Of a DNA stretch of 64,000 nucleotides, positions 36,201-44,371 are shown piece after piece. Source of the stretch: Candidatus Melainabacteria bacterium (GTDB taxonomy: Bacteria; Cyanobacteriota; Vampirovibrionia; Obscuribacterales; Obscuribacteraceae); the NCBI GenBank assembly GCA_003963305.1, contig RXJR01000004.1, positions 494,562 to 558,561 on the forward strand. Reading direction: 5' to 3'. The translations under genes were made by a program, and so were the position numbers. Positions within the stretch are counted from its first letter, which is position 1. Each line of letters opens with the position of its first letter. A model generated the notes under the pieces. The model did no database searches, was not told the DNA's origin, and was given only the letters and a program-made list of their open reading frames with translations.

Positions 36201-36593
36201 CTCGCCCTTGTATAAACCAATCTTGCCAAACATCCGCACTTGTCCTGAGCCACGCGCGGCTTTCGGGAAATCCACTCGCATTTCGGGATCCGGATACCAA
36301 TCCTTAATGTGCCTGTTTTCAGGTGAGTCTAGATTGCTGATGATTTGAGGAGTATCGCTTTGATCGATGACTCGCAATTCGTTTGTACCGAGCGAAATAT
36401 ACTCACCAGTGCGTTGACTGATCACAGGCGGGTTATTGACTCCAGCACTATCCGTATCGATTGACAGCAGGCGGATCCATGGCAAGTCAGCACGCCCATA
36501 AGTATCATAGATGCGGCGTTTCAAGTGCGTCAGAGCACGTTTGCCAGTGCCACCCAACCCGATTACCAGAGAAGGAATTGTCCTTATTGCCAT
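33213..36593 (-). CDS. Large tubulin/FtsZ-like GTPase with C-terminal zinc ribbons
   Basis: 1126 residues, matching the bacterial Tubulin_2-type family. The N-terminus carries SLVIGLGGTGKRAL, and the tubulin signature loop GGTGSG is at residues 176-181 (IICSICGGTGSGMFLDV). A long helical middle section (about 300-800) follows. From about 870 to 1060 there are at least nine CxxC pairs (CPAC, CPKC, CPEC, CPGC, CPSC, CPYC, CVSC, CPRC, CDIC), forming a run of zinc ribbons, then a Thr/Ala/Glu-rich tail. Such FtsZ-like proteins have been proposed to remodel membranes. GGGAG lies 10 nt before ATG 36593. Upstream on the same strand are a two-helix membrane protein and a membrane-anchored vWA protein, which are probable partners. 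Confidence 0.88.
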   Translation of the reverse strand: MAIRTIPSLVIGLGGTGKRALTHLKRRIYDTYGRADLPWIRLLSIDTDSAGVNNPPVISQRTGEYISLGTNELRVIDQSDTPQIISNLDSPENRHIKDWYPDPEMRVDFPKAARGSGQVRMFGKIGLYKGENLHTTYRWLQQAAHEVSDPAAWEDFTNFEVDPTLQFVYIICSICGGTGSGMFLDVAYMLRKIVGVDPSTRRFIGMFVMPEVYEPVVENQHIRRIYSNGYAALRELDYLLNSPKRSYIIKGKDHTFVDFPKDVPPFDFTFMFSNKNKRGAVISQRQVSGDKPVAADDRVSQYMSETIMTDVLSPLTERSESILSNIFTSISEPETMGDRTFYKAYSAVGVSSVKVPPIAYFQDLLEIKITDAVVDFLLRPDPDITEKALAKQFFADNLSKIEDSLTLKASLGTDASYGRYLSRAFFEEFKQNRPACINKLKQWSDTIVSETVDPESPLEIEKIAASASKQAISNISSVLDTGLKSYVKDPERGYVFLREYLEELIALAQQKLAQVPPLEVHEGDARRPVKEAMDSLQRVSNDVQLPVLRDTVEVLLERLANYYDNFGRDGRSRSMLVNFYNDLIKLFQSVHASIKSLSDTITVVNKEGEQKLSARIATMGDTSQERVLIDKSLIGRKEVERFLDGLLAQLWEKNDWKAVSPVLSTETKSLITSELAGKLFAMHLDPSIDADSKKQKVEEMIRVFVKEKLFDKLFPSDPQSGTIKEPLYTNSDGRSLLLDFANDNLLPLMIAHSSPLWSVQTHQIGSASSPVTFVGLNGIKIPETVVEDLQEQIPNFRTTDIVLSDVEPRVVVKQYDPLYSLASMNGIADYENYYRNTDRKMNPMHTDVKFVTEPNPYLQWLSYEVPEDTSVKTCPVGHDITAALADDAKFCPACSKAGMKTLIVPGKMLCPKCQHIIDEGSRKCPECSAIVIEDKKAQEKTWPLQRGDAKKELCPGCVTLGRENPETMILKTGSEAGGAKSYCPSCGSVWANLCPYCNAPLEKPTICTKGSDRCIFEGPPIVLCVSCSCPVTPDTTKCPRCFKDLIECDICRKEGKEKRMLPKGTECPQRHVKAAPVSAVTETVAKVETTVAAEPGTKVDGTAASGSEKSSSEPTAEEPVTAKAPS

Positions 36594-36677
36594 GATGCAA
36601 ACTCCCGGTTGTTTCTGCTGCGAGCGATATTCTGAACGCCGTCAAGACCAGACAAACGAACAGAGCCAATGATCTAA

Positions 36678-36929
36678 TTAGTGAGTTAAAAGGGCCTTGC
36701 CGACGATAGCGAGAATGGCCAGACCTGCAATAGCACCGCTTGCTATATTGGCGACCTTGGTGGCTTTTTCGGGCAGCCACCGACTGTTTTTTACAAGCAT
36801 GGTGTAAACAACGAAACGCAGCGCAATCGCGATTGCAATTGCGGCGACAGCCAGAATTACATACCACCCAACCATTTCCATCGACTTCGCCGTCCTTCGT
36901 TTTACAACTTGCTGTGTCTGTACTATCAC
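36678..36929 (-). CDS. Small two-helix membrane protein
   Basis: 83 residues from GTG 36929 (ATG 36881 is an alternative). Two hydrophobic helices (VGWYVILAVAAIAIAIALRFVV and IASGAIAGLAILAIVGKALL) flank a basic loop (KNSRWLPEKATK). No family recognised. It lies between the vWA and tubulin-like genes on the same strand and could anchor the GTPase to the membrane; this is inference from position only. Confidence 0.6.
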   Translation of the reverse strand: MIVQTQQVVKRRTAKSMEMVGWYVILAVAAIAIAIALRFVVYTMLVKNSRWLPEKATKVANIASGAIAGLAILAIVGKALLTH

Positions 36930-37060
36930 GCTTTAGCCCAATCATAGGCTAATTCAAACGGGTCTCAGCGGACACGCCAACACTTGGAAAGCGTCACAGG
37001 GTCGGACCTGAGGAGGAAAGTATAGCAATCTTAGACTAAGCAAACCTTCAACATTGCCGA

Positions 37061-38782
37061 TCAGTCCCTCTTCAGGTTAGTGATCCACAAGAAAAGCCCA
37101 AAAACAGTACAGATAATGAGAATGAAAAAAATCGGAATTGCCAGCGGTGCGATTTCTTCCCAGGCACTTGGCTCTACAGTGATCTCAAATGGAATTTCCG
37201 TCGGCGCTACAGTTTCTGGAGGTCCAGATACATGCACACCCAGAACTCCAGCGTATTTGCCCGGCGCCTGATTCGATTTCACCAGAACATTGAGTTTGAA
37301 ATCATGACTGTCCGATTTTGAGGTATCAAGCGCGAACGAAAGCGGTTTGCCACCATTCATCTCCTCTCTGGGAATTGCCCGAGCATCGCTTGCATCGCCT
37401 TTCTTCGAACTCACCATTGTTGCCTGCTGTGGCGAAATCTCAATATCGTAATTCGCTTGCGCATGTGCACCCGGCAATTCTTTGATCTTGCCAATCAGGT
37501 CCACATCCGAATCCTCAGCCCATAAGAATCCAGGCTTGCGCATCTTCACTTTGATCGCTTCAGGCTCTGCAACTACGCGTCCCGGCACGCGCAAAGTCCA
37601 GCCTATGAAGTCAGGCACTTTAGCGCTGGAGTCGAGCTTGAAACAGCCGGCATAATGACCAGCCGGGCAATTCGTGTGCGCCTGCGCATCGATATTTATC
37701 TCCTGGCTCGTCAAGGTGCGATTTCCAGGCTCACCAGCCGGTGCTACCTGGGTGGGCGCAACGTGCAACGTAATTGCATTTGCGGGAATGGAAGTAACAG
37801 ACTGACAGGGAGCGCCAGTGACAGTCGCGGCAGAGGCAAGAACTGCCTTCAACTTGTCGGCGGCGACACTGCTTGTGACATCTTTGACACCGCTTATCTC
37901 TTCTGCATAACAGGACTTCAGCTGCAATGGAAAAGATGCTTTTGCCGAACCGTTGCCTACAACAGTGCCAAAATCAACAATGCCGTTTTTCAAGCTCAGG
38001 CCCTGCCCGAGCGTCAGCTGTCCTTTCAACTGCTCAACTTGTGACTTCAAAGAGAGGAAGATCCTCTCCGAAACCGTACCACCAGCCTGTTTTGTCACAT
38101 CAATAAAATCGCCGCCAAGCATTTCAGCAAGCTCTTTTGCAGTTGTCGTTCCCGCTTTCCTGTCAGGCAGTCGCTGCAAGCCGATCACAAGTACTTTCCA
38201 GGTTTTAATTCCGACCTTCTTGAAGATCTCGTTTTGCTTTTTGGTCAGTTGTGCTGAGATATCGCGAACCTTCACAGCAGCACCAGGCGGTGGTTCATCC
38301 CAACCATCCGTAAGCATGACTATGAAAGTTGTCGTGCAAGGGTCGGTCTCAGAGTAAAGCTGATTCGCCTTTTGCAAAGCCAGCGCCAGCGCGCCTCCCA
38401 TATATGTGTCGCCATGCTTGTCGGCGCTTAGAGCCTCTGGAGATTGAATCACTCTCAAGAGTGATTGCCTGTCTTCAGCCGTTTCTAGTTTCGAAGGCCA
38501 ATCTGTCTTCTCAGTAATTTTCGTACCGAAAGTGATAAATGAAATTCTGCTCTTTGGATTGATCAGACGTTCATCTGCAGCAACCTGCTTCAGTGCCTGC
38601 CTGAGCGATTCGAACAATGTCACCTGACTGCCATCACTGGCGGTGACCATAGTGGACTTCAAGACCATACTGCCTGACACGTCAATCAAGAAGATGAAGT
38701 TGACCGGGCGCTCCTCAGCGGCAAAAACCGGTGTGATGAAAGCAGCTAAAAAACAGGCGAGCAGTAGGGCTAAATTTCTCAA
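37061..38782 (-). CDS. Membrane-anchored von Willebrand factor A domain protein
   Basis: 573 residues. Signal peptide (LALLLACFLAAFITPVFA), then a vWA domain with the MIDAS motif DVSGS (34-38), a Thr in GDTYMGGAL and the Asp of MLTDGWDE, so metal binding looks intact. The rest (about 270-535) is beta-rich and resembles an invasin/Ig-like export module. A C-terminal helix (IAPLAIPIFFILIICTVFGLFL) ends in NLKRD, which fixes the big domain outside the cytoplasm. It starts with TTG overlapping the pyrF stop (TTGA), so it is translated by coupling. Likely works with the tubulin-like GTPase. Confidence 0.85.
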   Translation of the reverse strand: MRNLALLLACFLAAFITPVFAAEERPVNFIFLIDVSGSMVLKSTMVTASDGSQVTLFESLRQALKQVAADERLINPKSRISFITFGTKITEKTDWPSKLETAEDRQSLLRVIQSPEALSADKHGDTYMGGALALALQKANQLYSETDPCTTTFIVMLTDGWDEPPPGAAVKVRDISAQLTKKQNEIFKKVGIKTWKVLVIGLQRLPDRKAGTTTAKELAEMLGGDFIDVTKQAGGTVSERIFLSLKSQVEQLKGQLTLGQGLSLKNGIVDFGTVVGNGSAKASFPLQLKSCYAEEISGVKDVTSSVAADKLKAVLASAATVTGAPCQSVTSIPANAITLHVAPTQVAPAGEPGNRTLTSQEINIDAQAHTNCPAGHYAGCFKLDSSAKVPDFIGWTLRVPGRVVAEPEAIKVKMRKPGFLWAEDSDVDLIGKIKELPGAHAQANYDIEISPQQATMVSSKKGDASDARAIPREEMNGGKPLSFALDTSKSDSHDFKLNVLVKSNQAPGKYAGVLGVHVSGPPETVAPTEIPFEITVEPSAWEEIAPLAIPIFFILIICTVFGLFLWITNLKRD

Positions 38783-39507
38783 CTGACCGATTCCATCTCT
38801 TCTACGACTCGTCGTGCAGCATCACGGCGGTTGGAAGACTGAGTAATCGGCCTGCCCACGACAAGATAGTCAGAGCCATCTTTAATTGCCTGAGCCGGCG
38901 TGACTATACGCTTTTGATCGTCGCTAGACGACCAGGCTGGACGTATTCCCGGAGTAACGATGAGAAAATCCGGACCGCAGACCTCCCTGATTGCAGTAAC
39001 CTCTTGCGCCGAGGCCACGACACCGTCGAGGCCGGCCCTTTTTGTCAGGGCAGCCAGGCGGGGCACCATTTGAGACACCGTCTGTCCAAAGCCTATGTCG
39101 CCGGCTTCCTGATCATTAATGCTGGTCAGCATAGTCACGGCAATTACTTTAGGCGCAGCAACACCAGCTTGCTGTGCCGCTTTATGCGTAGATTCGATCG
39201 TGGCTCGCATCATCTCGTAGCCGCCCGTGGCATGCACATTGAACATGGCAATGCCCTGTCCAACCAGAGCCTGACTGGCTCTGGCTACGGTGTTTGGTAT
39301 ATCGTGAAACTTGCAGTCGAAGAAAAAGGAAACGCCCTCACTTCTCATCGCCTCGAACAAACGCGTTCCGCTGTGTGCGTACAGTTCAAGACCAATCTTG
39401 AAAAGACCGACCTCATCCTTCAACTCTTTGACTATGTTCAAAGCCTCTGCTTCTGACGGAACATCAAGCGCGAGAATCAATTTCTCACGTGCAGTTTTGG
39501 TTTTCAT
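38779..39507 (-). CDS. pyrF: Orotidine 5'-phosphate decarboxylase
   Basis: About 242 residues, normal length, making UMP from OMP. LILALDVPS opens the barrel, the catalytic Asp-Lys-Asp array is in FFDCKFHDIPNTV, and GIRPAW plus VVGRPITQS close the phosphate site. ATG 39507 (MKTKTAREK) fits family starts; ATG 39519 is also possible. Its stop overlaps the TTG start of the vWA gene. No other pyrimidine gene is nearby. Confidence 0.96.
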   Translation of the reverse strand: MKTKTAREKLILALDVPSEAEALNIVKELKDEVGLFKIGLELYAHSGTRLFEAMRSEGVSFFFDCKFHDIPNTVARASQALVGQGIAMFNVHATGGYEMMRATIESTHKAAQQAGVAAPKVIAVTMLTSINDQEAGDIGFGQTVSQMVPRLAALTKRAGLDGVVASAQEVTAIREVCGPDFLIVTPGIRPAWSSSDDQKRIVTPAQAIKDGSDYLVVGRPITQSSNRRDAARRVVEEMESVS

Positions 39508-39620
39508 GGTTGGCGGCATCCTGACACCTGCTGTATTGAGCGAACTGGAGAGACCATGGCTAAACAAAAAGCCTGGCAATTAAATATTGCCAAGCTTTCC
39601 AAAATCAAAGAGGACACTAG

Positions 39621-39842
39621 TTATTTGGAACCAACTTTGTGTTTGTCCAGCTTGTAGCGCTTCTGGAAGCGATCAACACGACCTTCCGTGTCTACAATTT
39701 TTTGCTGACCGGTATAGAACGGGTGGCAGTTACTGCAGATTTCAACTCTTATTTGTGGTTTGGTTGAACCGAGTTCTACTGAATTACCGCACACACAGGT
39801 GGCGATAACTTCTTGATACTGAGGGTGAATTCCTTCCTTCAT
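39621..39842 (-). CDS. rpmE: Ribosomal protein bL31
   Basis: 73 residues, full length. [12 protein letters not shown] start, then the zinc-binding Cys set in CVCG and [12 protein letters not shown], and the usual basic C-terminal helix ([10 protein letters not shown]). This is the zinc-containing (C+) form. AAGG precedes ATG 39842. Confidence 0.97.
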   Translation of the reverse strand: MKEGIHPQYQEVIATCVCGNSVELGSTKPQIRVEICSNCHPFYTGQQKIVDTEGRVDRFQKRYKLDKHKVGSK

Positions 39843-40343
39843 GGCAGACCTTGCTTGATATAGATTGTGTGAAGCGAATAGATATCATAACAAACATCGG
39901 GACTTCAGCCCCAATCTAAACAGAATGATTAAGTTCCTGACGTAATAAGCCGGTCTGATCTCCTGAAAACCCATCCAAATTTAGTCAACCGCTATCGGTT
40001 GAGTATCGAGAAATTTGTCCAACCGCTATCGGTTGAGTTTTCTCAGTAGAAAGGTAATGCCACCCAGAACCTACCCATCTTATTTTGCATAGAATCCTTG
40101 CGACGCCAATATCCATAAGCAATCCAGGGACTGGTACTTCCCGATTTAGCGCTCTCACAGGTCTCTAAAATGGTCGAACCGAAACTTGGTTCCCATAGCT
40201 GCCTTTACGTTGTCGTTTGAGTCGACACCTTCTTGACTCCCCCCCCCCGGCTGCCTATCTGCCGTCCGACTCAGGTCAACCGCAGACACTTGATATCCAG
40301 ACAGCGGATTCGACTTTCGCTGACTCAAGCACTTCTGAATAAG
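39843..40343. other. Intergenic region of 500 bp with palindromes and a C10 tract
   Basis: No credible gene is visible. It holds two copies of the dispersed palindrome (39985-40036) and a run of ten C at 40239-40248. The rpmE promoter must lie at its left side; no clear -10/-35 pair was picked out. Confidence 0.5.
39985..40036. repeat. Two copies of the dispersed palindrome
   Basis: TCAACCGCTATCGGTTGA (39985-40002, perfect 7-bp arms) and CAACCGCTATCGGTTG (40020-40035), 34 bp apart and in the same orientation, lie upstream of rpmE. They share arms with the 42-bp array at 6.5 kb. Confidence 0.8.
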
Positions 40344-40952
40344 TCAGTTATTTATAGGTTGCTTGATTTCCAGCCCATCAAATTCAGCAGCGCTGACGCG
40401 CTCACCTTCAATAGCCAGATATACCTTCTGCGATCCAGCCAGATCAGAGACAGTTCGGCTCAATTGCTCGATTCTTGTTTCCAGCGATGTGCCACCACCA
40501 CTAGAGGCGAAGTCTTTAGACAGGTTAAGTTCAACTTCCCCGTCAGTACGTTTCACACCCAACAACGTAGTTCCTTTCGGGATTTCACTGGACAGTCCAG
40601 AATCCTTTTCCGTTGCAGTAGGACCAGATAACAGTTGCTCGACCGCCTCGGCTAGTTGATCGCTATGGGTAAGAGTTCGGATCACCGGTACGAGACTGAC
40701 TTCGTCATGCGCTGGCTTGACAAACCAGATCTTCATCTCGCGGGTGTCGGAATCGGTATGTCCTTTGATAACACCGGTGACATGCCGCTCTGACTTGGGC
40801 AACTGCGTATGGTGAGAGCACGACGTCAAAAGCGAGGCTGCAAAAAAAGTTGTGATTATGGCCGGCAGAAGGGCAAAAAACTGAGAGCCAATCGACTTCA
40901 CCAGAGACTTCGAAAAATCTGAAAAAGATTCGTTGCTTTTATCGTGCCGCAA
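40344..40952 (-). CDS. GerMN-domain lipoprotein
   Basis: 202 residues. A hydrophobic N-terminus ends in a lipobox (ASLLTSC), so the protein is probably a lipoprotein. The C-terminal 130 residues form a GerMN domain: VPVIRTL, QLAEAVEQLLSGPTATEKDSG, SEIPKGTTLLGVKRTDGEVELNLSKDF, and SRTVSDLAG. GerMN domains are widespread in envelope proteins, not only sporulation ones; no sporulation genes are seen here. It precedes no operon partner closely; the DUF2993 gene lies 31 bp upstream on the same strand. Confidence 0.88.
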   Translation of the reverse strand: MRHDKSNESFSDFSKSLVKSIGSQFFALLPAIITTFFAASLLTSCSHHTQLPKSERHVTGVIKGHTDSDTREMKIWFVKPAHDEVSLVPVIRTLTHSDQLAEAVEQLLSGPTATEKDSGLSSEIPKGTTLLGVKRTDGEVELNLSKDFASSGGGTSLETRIEQLSRTVSDLAGSQKVYLAIEGERVSAAEFDGLEIKQPINN

Positions 40953-40983
40953 TGCTGCGCTCCAGACCCAAGTCTAGAATAGC

Positions 40984-41931
40984 CTATTCGCCCGCTCTCG
41001 TCGACTGCGCCACTGCCGCTGTGGGCTTCGGCGCAATCAAAAGTTGGCCGCCACCATGCACTACATCCTTACTGACTGCCAGTTCCTTGAGCCTGAAAGC
41101 ATGATCTTTTCTGTCCATCCGACTGAAGTCAACAATCGGATTAAGCAGCTCCTCTGCAAAGGCTGAAAACTTTTCCGGTTCGACTATGTCAGGCGACTCG
41201 ACCTTCATGCCTCTCAAAAATATCTTGTCTCCTTCGAGCACCGGTCGTCCAGCAATTTTGATTGGAACGCCTGTTTCTTCGGCGGCACCGGCAGTAACCA
41301 AAACTGCATCGACTGTCAGTTCATCCTCACCAATATCGACGCGGGGACGCACCACCTGCAGTTGCTGATCTCCTAAACCGGGCAGGTCTAACTTGAGACC
41401 ACGCATAGATCTGGCAATCCGCTCTGAGCCAAGGGCAACAACAACATCATGAGAGCTTAGATTTCCCTTCACGTTCAATAAAATAGGAGTCTGCAATCCT
41501 AGACTCTTTCCCTCTTTTCGCCTGTACTGATACCAGATAGGCGTGGCTGAAGCCATTTCAATCTCTCCGAGCGGAACGTTCTTAATGGAGCCACCATCAG
41601 AGGAAACAGAGACGGACTTCACTTTTCCGGCGACCAGATCTGTCAAACCGAAGGTCTTTACTTTTACTTTTACCTTGCCACCAAGCTTCTTCTGCAATAC
41701 TTTTTTGGCGGCTTGTCCAGCAATTACATCACTTATAAACGTAATACCGGTAACCTTTTGAACAGTTCGACTGAATTTGCTCCCAATCGGAAAAGGCGGA
41801 TCGGTCGTAGAAGGCGAACTTGACGCTGGCTCAGCCCCATACGATGACACCTGAGCAGTCAGAGCGAGAGTCAGATACAGTGCTGATAAATGTAACTTTC
41901 TAACCAGACGAATATTCATTTGCAGAATCAT
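40984..41931 (-). CDS. DUF2993 (LmeA-like) exported protein
   Basis: About 315 residues with a signal-like segment (LSALYLTLALTAQVSSYG). The body fits DUF2993: FGLTDLVAGKVKSVSVSSDGGSIKNVPLGEIEM and VDAVLVTAGAAEETGVPIKIAGRP. DUF2993 proteins are periplasmic lipid-binding-like proteins common in cyanobacteria and actinobacteria. ATG 41931 is chosen; ATG 41919 and 41967 are alternatives. Probably cotranscribed with the GerMN lipoprotein. Confidence 0.8.
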   Translation of the reverse strand: MILQMNIRLVRKLHLSALYLTLALTAQVSSYGAEPASSSPSTTDPPFPIGSKFSRTVQKVTGITFISDVIAGQAAKKVLQKKLGGKVKVKVKTFGLTDLVAGKVKSVSVSSDGGSIKNVPLGEIEMASATPIWYQYRRKEGKSLGLQTPILLNVKGNLSSHDVVVALGSERIARSMRGLKLDLPGLGDQQLQVVRPRVDIGEDELTVDAVLVTAGAAEETGVPIKIAGRPVLEGDKIFLRGMKVESPDIVEPEKFSAFAEELLNPIVDFSRMDRKDHAFRLKELAVSKDVVHGGGQLLIAPKPTAAVAQSTRAGE

Positions 41932-42090
41932 AATTTCAACCCGGACAGGCACGATGCCAGGCTGCAAAGGATAGCAAATCCCACTGCCGGCGAAAAGGAA
42001 TGTCTCTTAACATCTTCACCTTACTAAGGCGCTTCCTTGCTGCATAGACTATTCTCAAATAACTTCTATCAGTCAGCGGTTCCCTCTCAA

Positions 42091-42714
42091 ATGTCGAACA
42101 CACAACTTCAGCAAACACTAGAAGACCATCTTGCCCAGGTAAGGAAGTGCACTGCCTGTCCAAAAATGATTGGTCCGGTAATCACACCTACACCGGTGGT
42201 GAGCAAAGTCTACCTTTGCGGTCAGGCCCCGGGTCCACGAGAAGGCTCATTCGGCCGCCCCTTCGCCTGGACGGCCGGTAAAACAATGTTTAAGTGGTTC
42301 GAAACGATCGGCTTGAACGAAGAACAATTTCGATCTTCAGCGTTTATCGGCGCCGTCTGCCGGTGCTTTCCAGGAAAAACCAAACAGGGCGGCGATCGAG
42401 TGCCATCCGCTCAAGAGGTGAGCACTTGCTCGAGTTGGATGAACAGAGAATTTCAATTAATGAAACCTGAACTGATTGTGCCAGTCGGTCGTTTAGCGAT
42501 TGAACAGTTCTTGCCAATAGCTCCGCTCAACGAAATCATCGGAAAGAAATTCCAGGTCGAAGCATTCGAACAGACATGTGACGTGATACCACTGCCCCAC
42601 CCGTCCGGCGCATCGACATGGTTTAAAAAAGAGCCCGGCATCACATTACTGGCTCAGGCTCTTAAGCTGCTCGGAGAGCATCCAGCCTGGCTTGATATGG
42701 TCAACTCGCAGTAG
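42091..42714 (+). CDS. Uracil-DNA glycosylase superfamily protein (Fe-S type)
   Basis: 207 residues. CTACPK near the start and later Cys residues (VCRCFPGK and STCSSW) are the likely [4Fe-4S] ligands. GQAPGPREGSFGRPFAWTAGKTMF is the motif I region, and LPHPSGASTW is the conserved His-containing motif II of families 4/5. It would remove uracil or related lesions from DNA in base-excision repair. Length is normal. ATG 42091 is preferred over 42037. Confidence 0.88.
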   Translation: MSNTQLQQTLEDHLAQVRKCTACPKMIGPVITPTPVVSKVYLCGQAPGPREGSFGRPFAWTAGKTMFKWFETIGLNEEQFRSSAFIGAVCRCFPGKTKQGGDRVPSAQEVSTCSSWMNREFQLMKPELIVPVGRLAIEQFLPIAPLNEIIGKKFQVEAFEQTCDVIPLPHPSGASTWFKKEPGITLLAQALKLLGEHPAWLDMVNSQ

Positions 42715-42947
42715 AGCTACCAATCCTTATCGACGATAGTCGATGCTGGTCACTATTGATCTCGTCGCCCTGACGCCGCGAAACATAATGTTCCAAACAG
42801 GTTTCAAATCAAATCCAAACATCCTCAAATGGAATAGGATCTACCTGCACAATCGATCAGTGGTTCAACAGAATACGAACCGCGCAAGTCGACTGCTCGA
42901 CAAATCACTCGCATATGCTTACACGTTGATGCGGCTGGAGTAGCTTC

Positions 42948-43787
42948 ATGGAGCCCTGGGAAAAATTAGCCTCGCGATTTTTCGACCTTTGGAGAAACAA
43001 AGGTGACGACTGGCTTGAGAAGTACCACAAAGAGATGATGCGCACGGTCAAAAATTTCACCGCCAAGCAAGGTGGAACACTTTCAGAAGGGCGCATGTAC
43101 AAAAACGAAGAAGACATTCCCAAGCTCAACTCGGGAAACGCCCTTCTCGACATGGAATTACGCCAGCGACTGGTGGACAAACTGAAGTTTCCCGTCATCA
43201 CCGTCCGTTATAAGCACTGGAAATTAGTGACCCGAGTTCTTGGCCCAGCCGAGTTCCCGCTCATATTTCCAGGCAAAGTGATGCTGATTGTTCAAGGCAC
43301 GAGATTCGTTCCAAAACAAGATTTTCAGCTCAGTATAATCACCCGAGGCACCTCCGTGGAATGGCTGTCAAAGCCACTCGAAAACGTGATCAGGTTGTGG
43401 CCTGAGCTGAAAGAAGTAGGCGACAGAAAGCCCAGAAGTGATGCTGGAACCGAGGTGAAGAGCGGGCATTATGACGTTGATAGCCGCTTTGTCATCAAAA
43501 CCACTCATCCACAACTGGTTGAAAAACTGTTTGAAAAACACCGCATCCGAGAAAAGATACTGGCCTCGCGAATGACCGGCTTTGCAGTGTCGAGCAACTT
43601 CAACCCAGATCAAACCTGGGGTAACGTGCTCAGTTTTTTCGATATAGTCCGCATCAATAGCGCAGAGGAGATGGCTACTTCCAACGCCTTCTTCCGCGAC
43701 ATGCTCGATGCCCTGTTCGAATTCGAATTGATCTCAAGCGAACCGCCTGAGCCTCTCGCTCTGGGCTCGAGAGTCTTCGACTTCTAA
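42948..43787 (+). CDS. Hypothetical cytoplasmic protein
   Basis: 279 residues, ATG 42948. A helical N-terminus with aromatic and charged residues (WEKLASRFFDLWRNKGDDWLEKYHKEM) leads into a mixed alpha/beta body (FPVITVRYKHWKLVTRVLGPAEFPLIFPGK) and an acidic C-terminus. No signal peptide, membrane segment or known motif. It stands alone after a 230-bp gap without a gene. Confidence 0.65.
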   Translation: MEPWEKLASRFFDLWRNKGDDWLEKYHKEMMRTVKNFTAKQGGTLSEGRMYKNEEDIPKLNSGNALLDMELRQRLVDKLKFPVITVRYKHWKLVTRVLGPAEFPLIFPGKVMLIVQGTRFVPKQDFQLSIITRGTSVEWLSKPLENVIRLWPELKEVGDRKPRSDAGTEVKSGHYDVDSRFVIKTTHPQLVEKLFEKHRIREKILASRMTGFAVSSNFNPDQTWGNVLSFFDIVRINSAEEMATSNAFFRDMLDALFEFELISSEPPEPLALGSRVFDF

Positions 43788-43810
43788 CCGACTGTTCGCC
43801 GGTTTGTTTT

Positions 43811-44371
43811 CTATGCTTCCTGGAGTGCTCTCAAAGAAACTTCAGCACTGGACAAAAGCTTAGAAGCTCTGTCACTGTCGCGAGTCAACTGAGAAGAGAA
43901 CCCGTAGTGCGGTTTCAGCACGACTTTCTCGGCGCCAACTCTCACGCCTTCACCGAGAAACGCTGTCAATCTCTGACTGGCTAAACGAGCACCGATTTCA
44001 TCGCATTCATGCAGAATCAATGCCAGAGTCTTATTCCTGAATCGCACAACAATATCAGTTGGGCGCAAGTTCAGGTTAAACTGCTGTGCCACCGCATACA
44101 GTACTGCTTCCGTTTCTTGCAACGAACCATCTGGGCTTGTAAATTCAGCCAGCACAACGCTAAGAGGATACTTGTTCTCAAGGGCAAGTTCGATTTGACC
44201 TTCCAGCAACTGCACCAGGTACTCACGTGTGCATGTGCGCTTGAGCGGATCGCTTAGCTTTCCCGATGTCGACTGTTGCGGGTTGACCGCAGGGATGCTG
44301 TTCAAGGTTGCATTGGTAGTGCGATAAGCGCGACGTTCGATGCCGTTCGGCGCTCCGTATAGGTTGGACAT
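43811..44371 (-). CDS. Degenerate GGDEF-domain protein
   Basis: 186 residues. A polar N-terminus of about 50 residues is followed by a GGDEF fold (YLVQLLEGQIELALENKYPLSVVLAEF), but the active-site loop RYGGDEF is replaced by RFRNKTLAL. RPTD occupies the I-site position, five residues before the loop. It therefore should not make c-di-GMP but could still bind it as a receptor. The start ATG 44371 follows GAGGTGAA. A 6-2-6 palindrome lies about 125 bp upstream. Confidence 0.78.
   Translation of the reverse strand: MSNLYGAPNGIERRAYRTTNATLNSIPAVNPQQSTSGKLSDPLKRTCTREYLVQLLEGQIELALENKYPLSVVLAEFTSPDGSLQETEAVLYAVAQQFNLNLRPTDIVVRFRNKTLALILHECDEIGARLASQRLTAFLGEGVRVGAEKVVLKPHYGFSSQLTRDSDRASKLLSSAEVSLRALQEA

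Noticed and set aside
42743-42943. Small ORF between the uracil-DNA glycosylase and the 42948 gene
   Set aside because: No ribosome-binding site, and the composition gives no sign of coding. It remains possible but unsupported.
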